Below are positions 10,792-40,506 of a stretch of DNA of 64,000 nt, piece after piece (position 1 is the stretch's first letter; each line of letters begins with the position of its first letter). The notes under the pieces were generated by a model that saw only the letters and a program-made list of their open reading frames with translations, was not told the origin of the DNA and made no database searches. The stretch comes from Phorcus lineatus. Taxonomy: Eukaryota; Mollusca; Gastropoda; Trochida; Trochidae. The position numbers and the translations under genes are program-made. The stretch spans positions 3,360,501-3,424,500 of the forward strand of contig OV121087.1 in assembly GCA_921293015.1 (NCBI GenBank), read 5' to 3'.

Positions 10792-13700
10792 CTGAAAAAG
10801 ACAAGTCAGATATCTTAAATATACACCAATTACAATTCACTCTCAAACAAACCAAACACCAAAGAAACATGAATAACGAAGGTATAGGAAACATGATGTT
10901 TTTTGTCAACAGTTTTCTGCACTTTATTTTGTTTATGGTCATTTTGAAACAATTCCATTTAGAATTGAACTATAGCAGCAATCGATCTTAACAACTATTT
11001 CCAATAGTAATTAAGAATTTTAAAGATTTGGCATTTCTTTGGTGATTGATTATAGTTAGATTACAATATATGTCATCGTCAGTTATATTAAATGATTAAT
11101 CATGACATTATATTCATAACATTCAAATAATACAATATGCTTGGTTTTGATTATCAGACAAACAGGTTCGACTTGTGACAAACTGCAAAGAATGTATATT
11201 TAGAGATCATGAGCATATATGTTTTCACTCGACAAATTTCATGTTTATCTCACCTCATGAGGTATATGTTTATATTGCACTCCTATCTGTGAGAAAATAT
11301 ATATTTTCATCCTTATTTGATGAGAAAAACATGTTATTTGTCAAGGAGAGACAGATATCCTCATGTGTGAGGTCCAGCGTTGGTTCACATACCGTCCAGA
11401 GAGCCACATTGACGGCAATACCTTCAAAGATGACCAGAAGGATGATACCAATGATATAATCCTTCCTCCAGTTCCAGTTCTCCAGAACCAGAATCTCATA
11501 TGCCAGGTAGAGCGATACGAGACCTAGCACTGCCACCGCACATACAAACACTACAAATGAAGCTCTGAAAGAGATGTGGCACCGATAGGATTAACAGTAC
11601 AGGTCTTGTCTTGAAACCACTGTGGTGATTGCTCAGCATGTCCTAGAGACATAAAATTTAGATAAATTGTTGCTCTCCTAAAATGTTTTGGTTATCCCCT
11701 CTACCCTTTAAACCCTTCCACATAAAATTTAGATTTTTATCAATCATTGTTTGTTCTTAATTTGTCCTGAACCATAATATGTAACTGAATCTCAGAGGAG
11801 TGATAAACTTATCAGCACCACCAATGAAACAAACATGCTCCTGACACAAGAACAACTTTTGATTTCAATTCTTAAATGTTAACAATGATGGCCTTTCTAT
11901 CCTTCCATAAATTCAGTATTGCTGTACATCTAACAAAACAGCACATGTATACCCTCTGTACTCCAAATGCTATTCACCTCTCTACCGGACAGTCTACAAA
12001 TCAATGATGGCAGAGGGTTAACTTTCACTTCAAGGGAGATAACCCAGTCATGAGATTGCATACCACAGAAAAAACTTAACCAGTCAAGTTTTGATTCAAC
12101 AAGATAAATAGAAAACTCTTAACACTAAACACATACTAGACATAACTAAAGCCAACAATTCTAGCAAGTCTGGAGAATAATGTATTCTTACATCTATGTT
12201 TCAAGTTCCTAGCCAAATATGAAGCATGTGAAAAGAAATGAAATTTCAATCTCTGCTGAGAGTCAAAATCAAGGTAACAAAAACAGTTTGCCCCAAAAAT
12301 GTGAGAATTGGATACTTTGACCATTGCAAAGATCATATAGGAAAAATACTTTATCTTACACCACCAACAGTGAGAGACAAGACCTGCTCTGACCCCTAAC
12401 ATCTTGCTGCTCTTACCGTCATTCCGAAGACGACAACAATGGCTACAGTGAAAAAGGCTGCCTCTGCTCCACCAATGAAAATAGCCCAGTCCCAGGCGTG
12501 CTCAGTGAGGATATAGAAGGCCATGTAGTCGGTGAGGACGATCATCACGAACAGACACATCAAATAACTACAGAACCAGACCCTACAACAAACAAGGCAA
12601 AGGCTCGTGTAATTTCTCACGTTCTACAATTGCCACTTGTGTAGACATGAGGTTGTATTTTTTCTTTTTGTATACTATATAATATGTAAGTGACACTGAT
12701 GTAGACTTCAAGGTTATAAAAGACAGGGGTCAAACTTAACCATATCAGTAAATTAGCCCTTTGGATCAGTGTATTTCTGAATATACTGGACTAAACAAAG
12801 TCAAACTAGCAAAATGCATCTTCATCTTTGTCATTTGCACAGCTTATCATAACATTGACACTGATGTTAATATACAAGCTTTAATATGGTCTTTGTTTAT
12901 CATATGATTGTCACTGATGCAGACATACAAGCTGTAATACGGTCTTAGTGCCTTTGGTAGTTTATTATATGATTGTCAATTATGCAAACATACAAGCTGT
13001 AATACGGTCTTAGTGCCTTCGGTAGTTTATCATATAAATGTCAATTATGCAAACATACAAGCTGTAATATGGTCTTAGTGCCTTTGGTAGTTTATTATAT
13101 GATTGTCACTGATGCAGACATACAAGCTGTAATACGGTCTTAGTGCCTTTGGTAGTTTATCATATAAATGTCAATTATGCAAACATACAAGCTGTAATAC
13201 GGTCTTAGTGCCTTCGGTAGTTTATCATATAAATGTCAATTATGCAAACATACAAGCTGTAATACGGTCTTAGTGCCTTCGGTAGTTTATCATATAAATG
13301 TCAATTATGCAAACATACAAGCTGTAATATGGTCTTAGTCCCTTCGGTAGTTTATCATATGATTGTCACTGATGCAGACATACAAGCTGTAATACGGTCT
13401 TAGTGCCTTTGGTAGTTTATTATATGATTGTCAATTATGCAAACATACAAGCTGTAATACGGTCTTAGTGCCTTCGGTAGTTTATCATATAAATGTCAAT
13501 TATGCAAACATACAAGCTGTAATATGGTCTTAGTGCCTTTGGTAGTTTATTATATGATTGTCAATTATGCAAACATACAAGCTGTAATACGGTCTTAGTG
13601 CCTTCGGTAGTTTATCATATAAATGTCAATTATGCAAACATACAAGCTGTAATACAGTCTTAGTGCCTTTGGTAGTTTATCATATGATTGTCACTGATGT

Positions 13701-16700
13701 AGACATACAAGCTTTAATACGGTCTTAGTGCCTTCGGTAGTTTATCATATGACTGTCACTGATGCAGACATACAAGCTGTAATAGGGTCTCAGTCCCTTC
13801 GGTAGTTTATCATATGATTGTCACTGATGTAGACATACAAGCTTTAATACGGTCTTAGTGCCTTTGGTAGTTTATCATATGACTGTCACTGATGCAGACA
13901 TACAAGCTGTAATATGGTCTTAGTGCCTTTGGTAGTTTATTATATGATTGTCAATTATGCAAACATACAAGCTGTAATACGGTCTTAGTGCCTTCGGTAG
14001 TTTATCATATAAATGTCAATTATGCAAACATACAAGCTGTAATACAGTCTTAGTGCCTTTGGTAGTTTATCATATGATTGTCACTGATGTAGACATACAA
14101 GCTTTAATACGGTCTTAGTGCCTTCGGTAGTTTATCATATGACTGTCACTGATGCAGACATACAAGCTGTAATAGGGTCTTAGTCCCTTCGGTAGTTTAT
14201 CATATGATTGTCACTGATGTAGACATACAAGCTGTAATATGGTCTTAGTGCCTTCGGTAGTTTATCATATGATTGTCACTGATGTAAACGTAAACCCGTA
14301 AATGGTCTTTGTGGATCTAAAAATAAACTTGAATAAAGTCTTGGTGATTTATGTAGTAACATATGTTTGCCATGGATGTAGACATTTAGTTGTGTCAGGT
14401 CTTAGTGGTTTTAGGTAACTTCTCCTTTGATGAGATGAAGTTAGTCTTGGTAAATTAATTACAGAAATACATAAAGTATGACACACTATTTAAGGAGGTC
14501 AAAAGGGAAATTTGTACTAGAGCAATTGTCAAGCATTGTGATGGTAACTCAAATTTGTATTTCTAAAAACAATAAATATTAACACAGTATTGATAGACTA
14601 GAATATTTATATTGTATACATGAATGACATCATGTTGCAATATTGCACTCGTCAGAATATATTCTCTCATGCTGCAATGAGTGACACATTCTGTTCAGTC
14701 TTATGTTGACAACAGTTATATTTCATAGAAATAGCTTCAGCAAAGTCATTTTCATGAATGAGTAAAGGGCAGATCATAAACAGATTCAACTTGAATAGCT
14801 TCTTAAAAATGTATGATATCATATAAATCATATCACCAATGATCAGCAAAAAATGAACAAATGATACAAGGGGATTTAACTGAAAGAGGAAATGTAAAAT
14901 GGTTAAGAGAAAAGCAATTTTCAGATCAGTTTCTTTCATGAGTTTTCCTCCTTTAAAACGACAACATATAATATTGAGAAAGCGCTTTTACATTTACAGA
15001 AATCAAACTCCTTAAGAAACCACATATCTGAGCTTGTTTTAATGCTAATAATTAATTAAAATCAATACAATAAATTATCTAAAATGAATAAAAGTCTTTA
15101 TTACAACCATATTAGAGAGAGAAAAGCTTAATACTTTAAAATAACATATATAATATAATCATAACATCAATATAACACTTTGCAATAGGACTTGTTTTAA
15201 GACAAGTAGCACTAACAAGAGGTTATAACGAGCAACACAAGAACTGCAAGCAGGTATAGAAGGAAGACACAGGGCGTGCAGGAGTTTATAGTCATGCAGC
15301 AGATTCTCGATAATCGTTACAAGCAGGTACATAGGTGAGTAAAATTTTGTTATTCATACATTTATGGCATTTTTTTGTATACAAGCCATCATCAAAACTA
15401 TCACTGTTGATCTCTTCTTTCTCTATTTTTTGGAGAAAAGTAAACATGGTAAAAATTTGGCAGTGATGTAGCATAGCAACTAGAAAAGATGCTGAATTTG
15501 TAAAATGTAATGACGGGTAGTCCCAAGCACTATTTAGAATCAAATATGATCTCAAGTAAATGTTTTTGACTAGCTTTATATGTGTTTGAGCTAGTACTCG
15601 GATATGGGAATTTTGTCTAGCCCTGGTTCATTTCTCAAGTTCACAATGAGGTTAAGAAACTTGTTCTGCCTTGACATCAACTGTTTTATAGTTCTCTAGA
15701 TACTATCCATGACAACCTAAACTAGATACTATCCAAGACAACCTATACTAGATACTATCAATGACAACCTATACACCATCAAAGACTTGTTACTTTCAGG
15801 CAGGAACTCTCTCACAATATGACACAAAAGACAAGATATAAGACTATAAGTAATATATATATATATGTTTCATTAAAAAATTAAAAGCAGATTTTCGAGG
15901 TTATAAGCAAGGTAAACAGTTTCTCATTTCTACAATTTGGATTTTCATAACTCCACACAAGGAAGATAACCACAAAACTTTCATAGCCAGTAAAACATGA
16001 ACTTGTATAGGTACTAACACCTTGACACGGAACACTGTACCCAATAAATACTAGAGTAGTCTCCCTTTTCCCAATCAGTACACATGCATAGATACTGTAT
16101 GTAATAAGTATACATTCAGATTCAGTAACTGGATCGTTAATAAAAAAAATCAATTAAAAGACACCAAGCATTATCAAAGTGTCACATGCCAAGCCATCAC
16201 CACAGGGATATTTACACAATGCAGTTTACAAATCATTTACTTTTAAAATGATTTTCATACATGTATAAATAAATTATTATTTATGATTATCAAATTATTA
16301 TAGAGAATCATTATTAAACAATAATAAATTAGATTATAAATCATTAATTCATCATTAACAAAGCTAGAAAAACAAGAGCTTTCAATGTAAAAGATGCAAT
16401 CAGTTTGGATTGGCCAGAGGCAAATCTTTTGTTTTTGCACCATTTTAGTCATTGAAAGGTTAAGATCAAGCCCTTTTTCCACATGCCAATTTCCTTACAT
16501 CTTGATTGGATTTGAGATCACTGGAAAGAATTGAGTCTTCTCAAAACAGCGATCCCCAGCACGGAATGACCCTAGTCAATCTCCATCACTAGCATATCTA
16601 AGCATTGCTGTCCTGTCTCAACTTTTCTGTGTCAGCTTGCTGGCAAGACAAATCCCATTTGGATTATCCAATCAGAAAAATACCTGGAGATTACCAACAC

Positions 16701-19700
16701 TCGCCAGTGAAGATGCTGTAGTCTTACTAAGGTATGTGACAATTAGCAACAAGGCTAAGATTAGCAAGTAGATAAAACTGGCAATAGCAATCGATCAATT
16801 TCTGCTTTTACTGAACATGCCGCAGGACTAGCAACTACGAATGAGTAGAATACGATACCAACCTATTGTTGTAGCCCACGCAGTTGTAGATATACGGGCA
16901 GTGATGATCAAACTCTTTCACACATCTGTTACACACGCGGCAGTGTTTGGCTCGGACAGGTTTAACAGTTCGACACGTGTGACATAGTCGACTTAGTGGA
17001 TTCTTCCCTTGCTTCCACTCATCAAAATGGGCGACCTGGACATGATCAAAGAATGATCGTCATCATATGGTCCTGATCCTTTAAATGTTGTTCATATAGA
17101 TAATTTGGTAAAAGTTTCTGGATAGAAATAAAATATATGCGCGGATCAACAGCATCTTCTACCTTCAATAGCACCTCAGTGTAACATCTTTTGTATTAAA
17201 ATTTGTGCTGATTCAATGCCTCAAATTCAAAGCTTGCATGGACTTAGAGAGGTAAAGAATTGAACCTTTAATGGAAGGATACAAAATCAGTAATTCACAT
17301 ACAATCAATGTAAACATCAATGCCAAGAAACTTAACTTTTGCAGAAGTGTGGTTAAAGTGAATCACAGCTACACTTGCACGTAAGTGAGAATCATCAAAT
17401 GACATTTATCATATTTTACAAAATATGTGACTCAGATGCTGAATTAACTAACATAACATTTTTAGCATAACTGACTTTGAGGTCACATGGCAGAGAAAAT
17501 TGCACCAATATTGTTCAGTTTGAGGGGAGGGGAGGTTCAAGCCTGTATATCACCTAGGACACTGCCTATGAAGGGGAGCCAATATCACATGGTCATGATG
17601 GTAATGCAGTGTAAAAGTGAATAAAATAAGGTAGTAAGATTGAAGTTCCTGTCTCATACCCTAGTAAGAACACTAATACACTAGCAAGGCAAACGCACAA
17701 CATGCCTGAGTAAGTAATAATGATACAAAAGGCAGTGATGGGAGGGAAGTCACCTATTGAAAGGGAGGGTTGGGGGAGGCACCCTTTCAAAAGTTTATTT
17801 TTTCCCTAAAATTCAAAAGGGGATAGTGTTATGCCAACACACCCTCAATCCCCACATCCGCCAAGAGCACCTGCAACTGAAAGGTGAAGTTGAAGATAAG
17901 ATGAAGGTAGAAGCATCAAGAGAGATATACCTGTCTTATAGCCTGGTCGTACTCGGGTATGTTGCGAGGGAGGAAGCCGGGGTCTATAGTGTTGCAGTGG
18001 TAGAGACACACCCACATACAGATGTTCACCACAATGAAGGCAAGGTGCACCGGTTGCAGCTCGTAGAAGGTTAAAGGTAGACACTGTAAAAGGAATGAGG
18101 TCACATATCTGTTATCTTTGTGCATAATCATCATTGACAGCTTTTAACATTAAATGTAAATCATAAAATGTCTTTACTGATTTATGAAATGCCTATAAGA
18201 TGTCTAGCATCAGACAAGATATAAGTCAACATCGGTTGGGATCAGGGTTGCAGAAACCGGTCTATTTGCCGGACATGTCCGATTGGGAATCCAGTTTGAC
18301 CGATTTGAAAATCGACCCGTGGAACATTTGAAAAGTCATATGACCAATTGAGGAAAAAACACAGAAAAATTAATAAATACTCAAACTTACTTAGTTATCT
18401 AACAAGCATTGATTAAAGGCAACTGCCCTGCTTGTGTCGGTCATATAATTGGTTATAAAAACACGATCCGGTCAACAAAGAAATCACAACTCTTGTTTTC
18501 ACACGGCACTATTACCTTGTTAATGGAATAATTTAAATGTTTGCACTGCCTACCTTGTGATCTTGTGATAATCTCAAACCAAAGCGCAATTTGTCACATG
18601 TGAAAGTGAAGTGTAGTCACATGACCTGATTTTCTTAGAAACTTTAATCTCGAACTGATTTGCAATTTGTCACATGTTGATTTGATTATTTACATTTCAA
18701 GTACGTCAGAAACATGGCCAGAAAGGATCGACACACTTTTGGAAATCTCCACTAGTAGATCATGATTTAATTATTATTTCATTATCATATTATTTATGGA
18801 AAACAGTTGTATATATTTAATGTCATTGATATGTTATTCATGTCATTATCAGTATCAAAGTTCACTTCCGGTCCACTTCAATATGAAATGTCCGACTGGC
18901 AAAATTTTGAATCTGCAACCCTGGTTGGGATATCCTATTAAAGAAGGGAGATAACTCGGTAATCTGTATGAAAACAGCCAATGCTTATCAACATTTTTTG
19001 GCCAAAGATAAGTTGTAGTAACGTATGATATAAGCCCAGTCCATCAGCCTGTTACTTTTTATCTGGGTTGGTAACTTTTAAGGAATTTCTTAATAAAAAT
19101 AACTTTCTACATAGCTTCTCTATTAGTTGAAAATTTGACATATTCCAATACATAAGACTTCAGTCTGTATATCAACCATTATACCAGTATTAATTAGTAC
19201 GTGGAACTAAAATGAAATAAAAGAGATTAAAGAAAAACAGTTCCTACCTTAATGAGATACATAGGGTAACCCCAACAGAGCACAGAGATAAGGAAGAATA
19301 GCAACGCTCCTTTACTGTTGCCAGGGGGACCAAACATTATAGCCCTGGAAAAATATGGACATAAAGATTAAGATTTAAAACAAGTTAAAACTTGCCAGTT
19401 GCAATTTGTCAAGAGGAGGCTGAATAAGATGTCATTTATGAATTAAGTGAGAATTCATTTTTCACTTCCATTTCGTAATAACAATTAAAAATATAAAAAA
19501 GTGATACACTACATTTTATCATATGTCCATAGATAGATAAACAATCATTAAGTCTAGCAAGATATATCAAAACATCATTTTAGATGATATGAAGAGAACT
19601 CTGAAGTGAAAATTATTGAGATCAAAACTTATGGACATCTTAGGAACAGCATGAATTTTAGATACCAAATATTTATTCAAAACTTATATTTCTCACCAAC

Positions 19701-22562
19701 AATCTATTCTAGGTAACATGCTGGATTTATATTTGGCTTCTTTTTTCAAGTAGGCGACAACAGCTTCATGTTTACGTCCAATAGCCAACATCAATGGGGT
19801 CTTGCCATTCTTGTCAGCCAGGTCAATTTCAACTCCATCCTAGAGCAAAATGAATTCAATTTCTTTAAAAGGCTATGAGTGTTTGTGATCACATCACAGA
19901 TCAACTTTATCCTAGAATAAGCAAACTTGTTTGAAAGCGTCAATTCTTTTTAATAAACTTTCTTTCACAGCCTGTAACGTGCCATTTATATTTTGGCAAA
20001 TTAAAACCATGGTCTAGTTTGAGTCTGACAACTTTTCAATATATTTCAAACTAAATAATGTCAATCACGAAACGTCATTTAACAACAAATAATACAGCAA
20101 TTCCGTTATCCGACAAACAACGATCATAGTCTGGTGAAAAATATAAATGTCCCGGTTTTTTTAAAAGACTGTCAGACATGATATCAGATCAAAATAAAAT
20201 CAAGTTTTCAACTTAAATATTTTCACCATATCAATCTTACAATGAGTGATCTAAAACGAAATGATATGATGAATATATGTTGAGTTTGGAAAACCCTTGT
20301 TTGCTTAAAATAGAATGAAATCATGACATACGCAAGACATAATCATTCAGATATTTTATGCTGAAAATTTTTTTTCTCTGTGCGAAATGTCTTACGGATA
20401 TTCTCGCTACTTTCCGACCTCTTACGATTAAAAAAGTACTCATTCGGATAACTTAAGCTTAATTTACTGTACTTGGTGACAATGGTTATGATAACTGTCT
20501 CCAGAAATTCACCCCATTCTTCGATCAATTCCAATTTCAACACATTTCAACTTGCAATTGAAATGAAGAAGCAGACAAATATTTCGACCTACTTAGGAAG
20601 GAAAAATAGTCCAATCTGAGATTGGTATCTTCAACCAACCTGTTCACACAGCTCCTGTACAGAGGTGAGGTTTCCATTGATGCAGCCGAGATGTAAGGGG
20701 GTTTGTCCGTAGTTGTCTCTCTGGCGGGGATTGAACCCCGAGTAGATCAGTAGACGCATCAATTCAGAGTGACCTAAATTCAATCAAATATTACAGCAAT
20801 TTTTACAATTTTAATGTATGACCTGTCTCCTTATTTCTGGTAGACCAAAATTTAGTCTATGAAAAATTTTAATAATTAAATATTCCTTCATCCATAATAT
20901 TTTTTTATTTGGGCTCCTTATTTCAGATTTAGTCTATGAAAAATTTTAATAATTAAATGTTCCTTCATTCATAATATTTTTTTATTTGGGCTCCTTATTT
21001 CATATTCAGGCAATCTAGACTTTCTGAATGTGGATCTAGACTGTATTAAAGGCTCCTTTATATACACAGTCATGAAGCAGGACTAGATTTCTGAGATCCA
21101 GTCAACAAGATTTGCAAATGAATGGTCATTATGGTCATTAACAAGCAAATTTTTAATCAGAACATATGGTATAATGACAAAGTGATTTAAGTCATTTAAT
21201 GCCTATTTAAAACTTTGATATGGTGACCTAACATGGAAATCATATCATTGAAGAAAATCCCGGACAACCTTTAAACGCCGCCCAATGCAATGCACTGTCC
21301 CCATCCTTATCCACTAGCTGAAGCCGTGCCCCTTTTCCCATTAGGTACCCTGCAAGCATGGTCTGTCCGTACTGCGCTGCTACTATCAGGGGGGTGCATC
21401 CCTTGTTGTCTACTACGTCCAGAGCTACCCCTGACTGCACAAGAATGTCCACTATTGCAATATGTCCGTTTACACATGCCCAGTGTATGGGTCGGGCGCC
21501 CAGTTCATTGTTGCTAGCTTCATTCACAGGTGCTTTGTTTTCCAACATGAACCGTAATATTGTTGTGTGACCCCCAAGGCACGCCCAGTGGGCTGGTGTG
21601 TGACCTTTGTCGTCTCTGAGAGCAAATACCTCCGGACCAAACTGTTGGAATACTGTTTGAACAGGGATCAGCATCCTGGAATTATCAAACATAAGTTAAC
21701 AATTACAAATACAGAAAATGGCAAGCAATTATAACATGATTATCAGAAAAGTTTGCCTATATATATGAAATAAGTACTTTGTTGTGGAATTATTAGTCAT
21801 TTGTATTTGGAAAGTCTGTCTTATTTTTGATGAAATAAAAATTATAAAGAATGAAATGCTGTCAAAGTCCATATTACATCATCGAAAAAAAATTGGAGAA
21901 AATGGCAATGCAAAAATAACATGATAAACATCAATGAATCAATAAAATTGTCAGTCTGTGATATATGAAAAATTGTGTTTGATAAGCATGATATGTTAAT
22001 AGCTTATTATTTTGTTATTGATCATGTTGATAACAAAGCATTTCAATGAAATTCTTATTTTATTGTTTGGATTTATTTGATCATGAGTTGAGGGACCTAT
22101 AACAATATCATTAGAATTTCGGTTATAGGCGAAATCAAAGGGTGGTAACCATGTAAACAAACTGATCTAGGGAGATCAAACATGCAGATGCATGTCATAA
22201 ACAGATTTCATCGTGCTCTTTTATTATTCTCACGTATGATAAATTTTAATCAATAAAATATTCAATCAACATGTTTCCAAAAATAACAAAAAGGTATACA
22301 AAAGATACTGTTACACACTTAACTTGCAACACATGTGTAGTTTTTAGTCACGGCTCACTGACCACTACAAACTGAGGGGTTGGACAGGGATAATTGTTAC
22401 GATGATAGTCTTGTATGCTTACCCTGCTTTAATTGCTTCGAAGATGGGATGACTCTTAGGTCCATTGCCTTTTTCATCGCCATTACCATCGTGAGAGTGC
22501 AACTCTCCCGGAGCGAGGAGAGGTTCATTTTCTCCACCGTGTGAGTGCTTGCCTCCCGACAT
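10600..22562 (-). CDS. Ankyrin-repeat DHHC palmitoyltransferase (HIP14/AKR-type), complete
   Basis: This is a protein S-acyltransferase of the ankyrin-DHHC class, Golgi or endomembrane enzymes that add palmitate to cysteines of target proteins. Minus-strand exons are 22562-22423, 21675-21269, 20773-20640, 19839-19697, 19344-19248, 18083-17931, 17035-16863, then 12582-12417 or 11564-11393, then 10791-10600. The product is 534 or 536 residues. Order: hydrophilic N-terminus, ankyrin repeats (~50-265), TM1-TM2, DPG motif (341-343), cysteine-rich domain with D401-H-H-C404, TM3-TM4, TTxE motif (TTNE near 480), and a C-terminal NPYDKG segment like the PaCCT region. All splice sites are GT-AG and phases agree. 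The DHHC loop reads [12 protein letters not shown] rather than the vertebrate CPWVGNCVG form, so orthology to ZDHHC17 or ZDHHC13 is left open. It is divergent from RBX1. Confidence 0.93.
11393..11564 (-). CDS. DHHC gene exon 8b (TM3-TM4, alternative version b)
   Basis: It starts A|GCTTCA after TCTCTTTCAG, completing Arg like exon 8a, and encodes 57 codons. Hydrophobic segments [20 protein letters not shown] and [19 protein letters not shown] flank the loop ENWNWRKD. It ends ACG|GTATGT in phase 0. Manual alignment with 8a gives about 15 identities in 55 positions and the same layout. Using both exons or neither breaks the frame. Confidence 0.82.
12417..12582 (-). CDS. DHHC gene exon 8a (TM3-TM4, version a)
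   Basis: It starts G|GTCTGG, completing Arg, and encodes 55 codons with two hydrophobic segments ([16 protein letters not shown] and [19 protein letters not shown]) around a short loop EHAWDWA. It ends ACG|GTAAGA in phase 0, matching exon 9. It is an alternative to the exon at 11393-11564. Confidence 0.88.
12844..14340 (+). repeat. 65-bp satellite array in DHHC intron 7
   Basis: From 12909 to 14273 there are exactly 21 units of 65 bp (core TACAAGCTGTAATACGGTCT), with no indels between unit starts. Degenerate partial units extend it on both sides. Two unit types alternate, one with AAATGTCAATTATGCAAAC and one with GATTGTCACTGATGCAGAC. It lies in the intron just upstream of the alternative exons. 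Confidence 0.95.
15694..15772 (+). repeat. ~29-bp short tandem repeat, 3 copies
   Basis: CTAGATACTATCCATGACAA and near-identical versions occur three times in a row within a DHHC intron. Confidence 0.7.
16863..17035 (-). CDS. DHHC gene exon 7 (catalytic cysteine-rich domain)
   Basis: It carries the zinc-binding pattern [19 protein letters not shown] and the catalytic [10 protein letters not shown]. It ends in phase 2 with AG, so the next exon must begin with one base completing Arg. Confidence 0.95.
17931..18083 (-). CDS. DHHC gene exon 6 (TM2 and DPG motif)
   Basis: [19 protein letters not shown] is TM2. It is followed directly by NTIDPGFLP, the conserved DPG motif of DHHC enzymes. Phase 0 at both ends. 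Confidence 0.92.
18243..18923. mobile_element. Non-autonomous hAT-like element with 8-bp target duplication
   Basis: It begins CAGGGTTGCAGA and ends TCTGCAACCCTG, a perfect 12 bp terminal inverted repeat. It is flanked by GTTGGGAT at 18235-18242 and again at 18924-18931. The 8 bp duplication and CAGGG terminus are hAT hallmarks. The 681 bp inside hold no transposase frame, so it is non-autonomous. It lies in the intron between exons 5 and 6 of the DHHC gene. Confidence 0.9.
19248..19344 (-). CDS. DHHC gene exon 5 (TM1)
   Basis: The hydrophobic stretch [20 protein letters not shown] forms the first membrane segment. Acceptor TTTTTCCAG, donor AAG|GTAGG. Confidence 0.9.
19697..19839 (-). CDS. 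DHHC gene exon 4 (last ankyrin repeat)
   Basis: It encodes [20 protein letters not shown] followed by the basic juxtamembrane segment [18 protein letters not shown]. The donor is TG|GTGAGA (phase 2), which makes Trp with the first base of exon 5. Confidence 0.9.
20640..20773 (-). CDS. DHHC gene exon 3 (ankyrin repeat)
   Basis: It continues the ankyrin stack: [20 protein letters not shown] then [14 protein letters not shown]. Acceptor GAATTTAG, donor CAG|GTTGG, ending in phase 0. Confidence 0.9.
20850..21005 (+). repeat. ~78-bp direct duplication in DHHC intron
   Basis: Two adjacent near-identical copies carry TTTAGTCTATGAAAAATTTT and ATTTGGGCTCCTTATTTC blocks. They lie between exons 2 and 3. 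Confidence 0.85.
21269..21675 (-). CDS. DHHC gene exon 2 (main ankyrin block)
   Basis: It encodes successive ankyrin repeats recognisable by [38 protein letters not shown] and [11 protein letters not shown]. The acceptor is ATTCCAG and the donor is AAAG|GTTGTC. One base carries over to exon 3. Confidence 0.9.
22423..22562 (-). CDS. DHHC gene exon 1 (start codon)
   Basis: ATG at 22562-22560 opens [20 protein letters not shown], a His/Gly-rich soluble N-terminus. The donor GTAAGC follows at 22422. It ends in phase 2 (GG), completed by the first base of exon 2. Confidence 0.85.
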
Positions 22563-23355
22563 TTTGACAAACACTTGTTGAGGTCAATGCAAAAGTGAGA
22601 TCGTAAGGTGGAAATTTGGAAATAAATTTTTTATTCCAATATTTTTTTGCAAAACCTTTCGTAGCTTCTGGGTGTTAACTGCATGGACATATTAATTCAA
22701 TTAACCCAAATTTATTATCAATAATTTATAAAGATAATTGTGTGTGCGTTTTATCAGCATATTAATGTTATTTGTTTAATAGGTCTACATATTGATGAAT
22801 AAATCCCTACAGAGACATGGCAAATTATAAAAGAATGTAAACTAAAACACCACATGATTGCCACTTGTAATGACTTTTCTAATTCAACTAATCAGAACAC
22901 AGTGCATCAATGTTAATTTCTGGGTAAAAAGGGTGAAAAAATGGAATTGGAAAAAATAGGAGTGTACGAGGATTAATAGGCCATCAGTCGTCATCCTACT
23001 GTGTTCTCTACGAATTCACGGCTCGATTTGTCTACGAGTTCGTGTCTACGAAATGGTTTTGTCTACGAAATCACCGCATCCCCATGAAAGTATTGATTAA
23101 GTGATAAATGATAGAGGCCAGTTTTGTGTGAACGCCGTTCGCACAGCTTCAACGAACATGTTATGTTCGTTTCATAACTGCAACTGTTGATAAGAAAAGA
23201 TCATCTTTCAAGTGGTAAAATTAATTTTCGTTACCTATAAAAAAAGACATGTTACTGTCCACTATAATGAATTGAATTATTTCGACCAGTTTCCGCTGCA
23301 CATTTCCACTTTTACATTTTAAAACCGGAAGTTGATTAGAGGGCGCTTCTGAATC
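22563..23355. promoter_or_regulatory. Shared divergent promoter region, DHHC gene / RBX1
   Basis: The two start codons face away from each other 793 bp apart, so both promoters and 5' UTRs must lie here unless upstream exons exist. No TATA box sits at an obvious place. A block near 23000-23085 repeats 'TCTACGA' several times. The regulatory role is inferred from layout only. Confidence 0.5.
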
Positions 23356-40249
<16,894 letters not shown>

Positions 40250-40335
40250 AGCAAGGTGGAGTCGAAGCGCAGAAGGGTGGAGCCATCATTTTTCATTTGT
40301 CCTTTTGTTATCTATAGCTTGTCTTTTTCTCTGTA

Positions 40336-40349
40336 ATTAAAAGATTAAA
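40336..40349 (+). terminator. RBX1: Probable RBX1 poly(A) signals (ATTAAA x2)
   Basis: Two ATTAAA hexamers lie 87-95 bp after the RBX1 stop codon and are followed by a GT-rich stretch (TGTATTGTGG). No canonical AATAAA is nearer. Confidence 0.5.
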
Positions 40350-40506
40350 TGTATTGTGGAAAAATATTTTCAGCTTTCTTGTTATTAACCTTTCTTCATG
40401 ATAATCTGATGATGAAATTTTCATACAAGTAAAAAGGACATGAAAGAAAAAAATATTGAATGGCGGGAAAATAACCAAATTATTAAAAAAATGTTCTGGA
40501 AGAGTT

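Noticed and set aside
11175..11459. Plus-strand ORF overlapping DHHC exon 8b
   Set aside because: It is antisense to a well-supported exon with correct splice phases.
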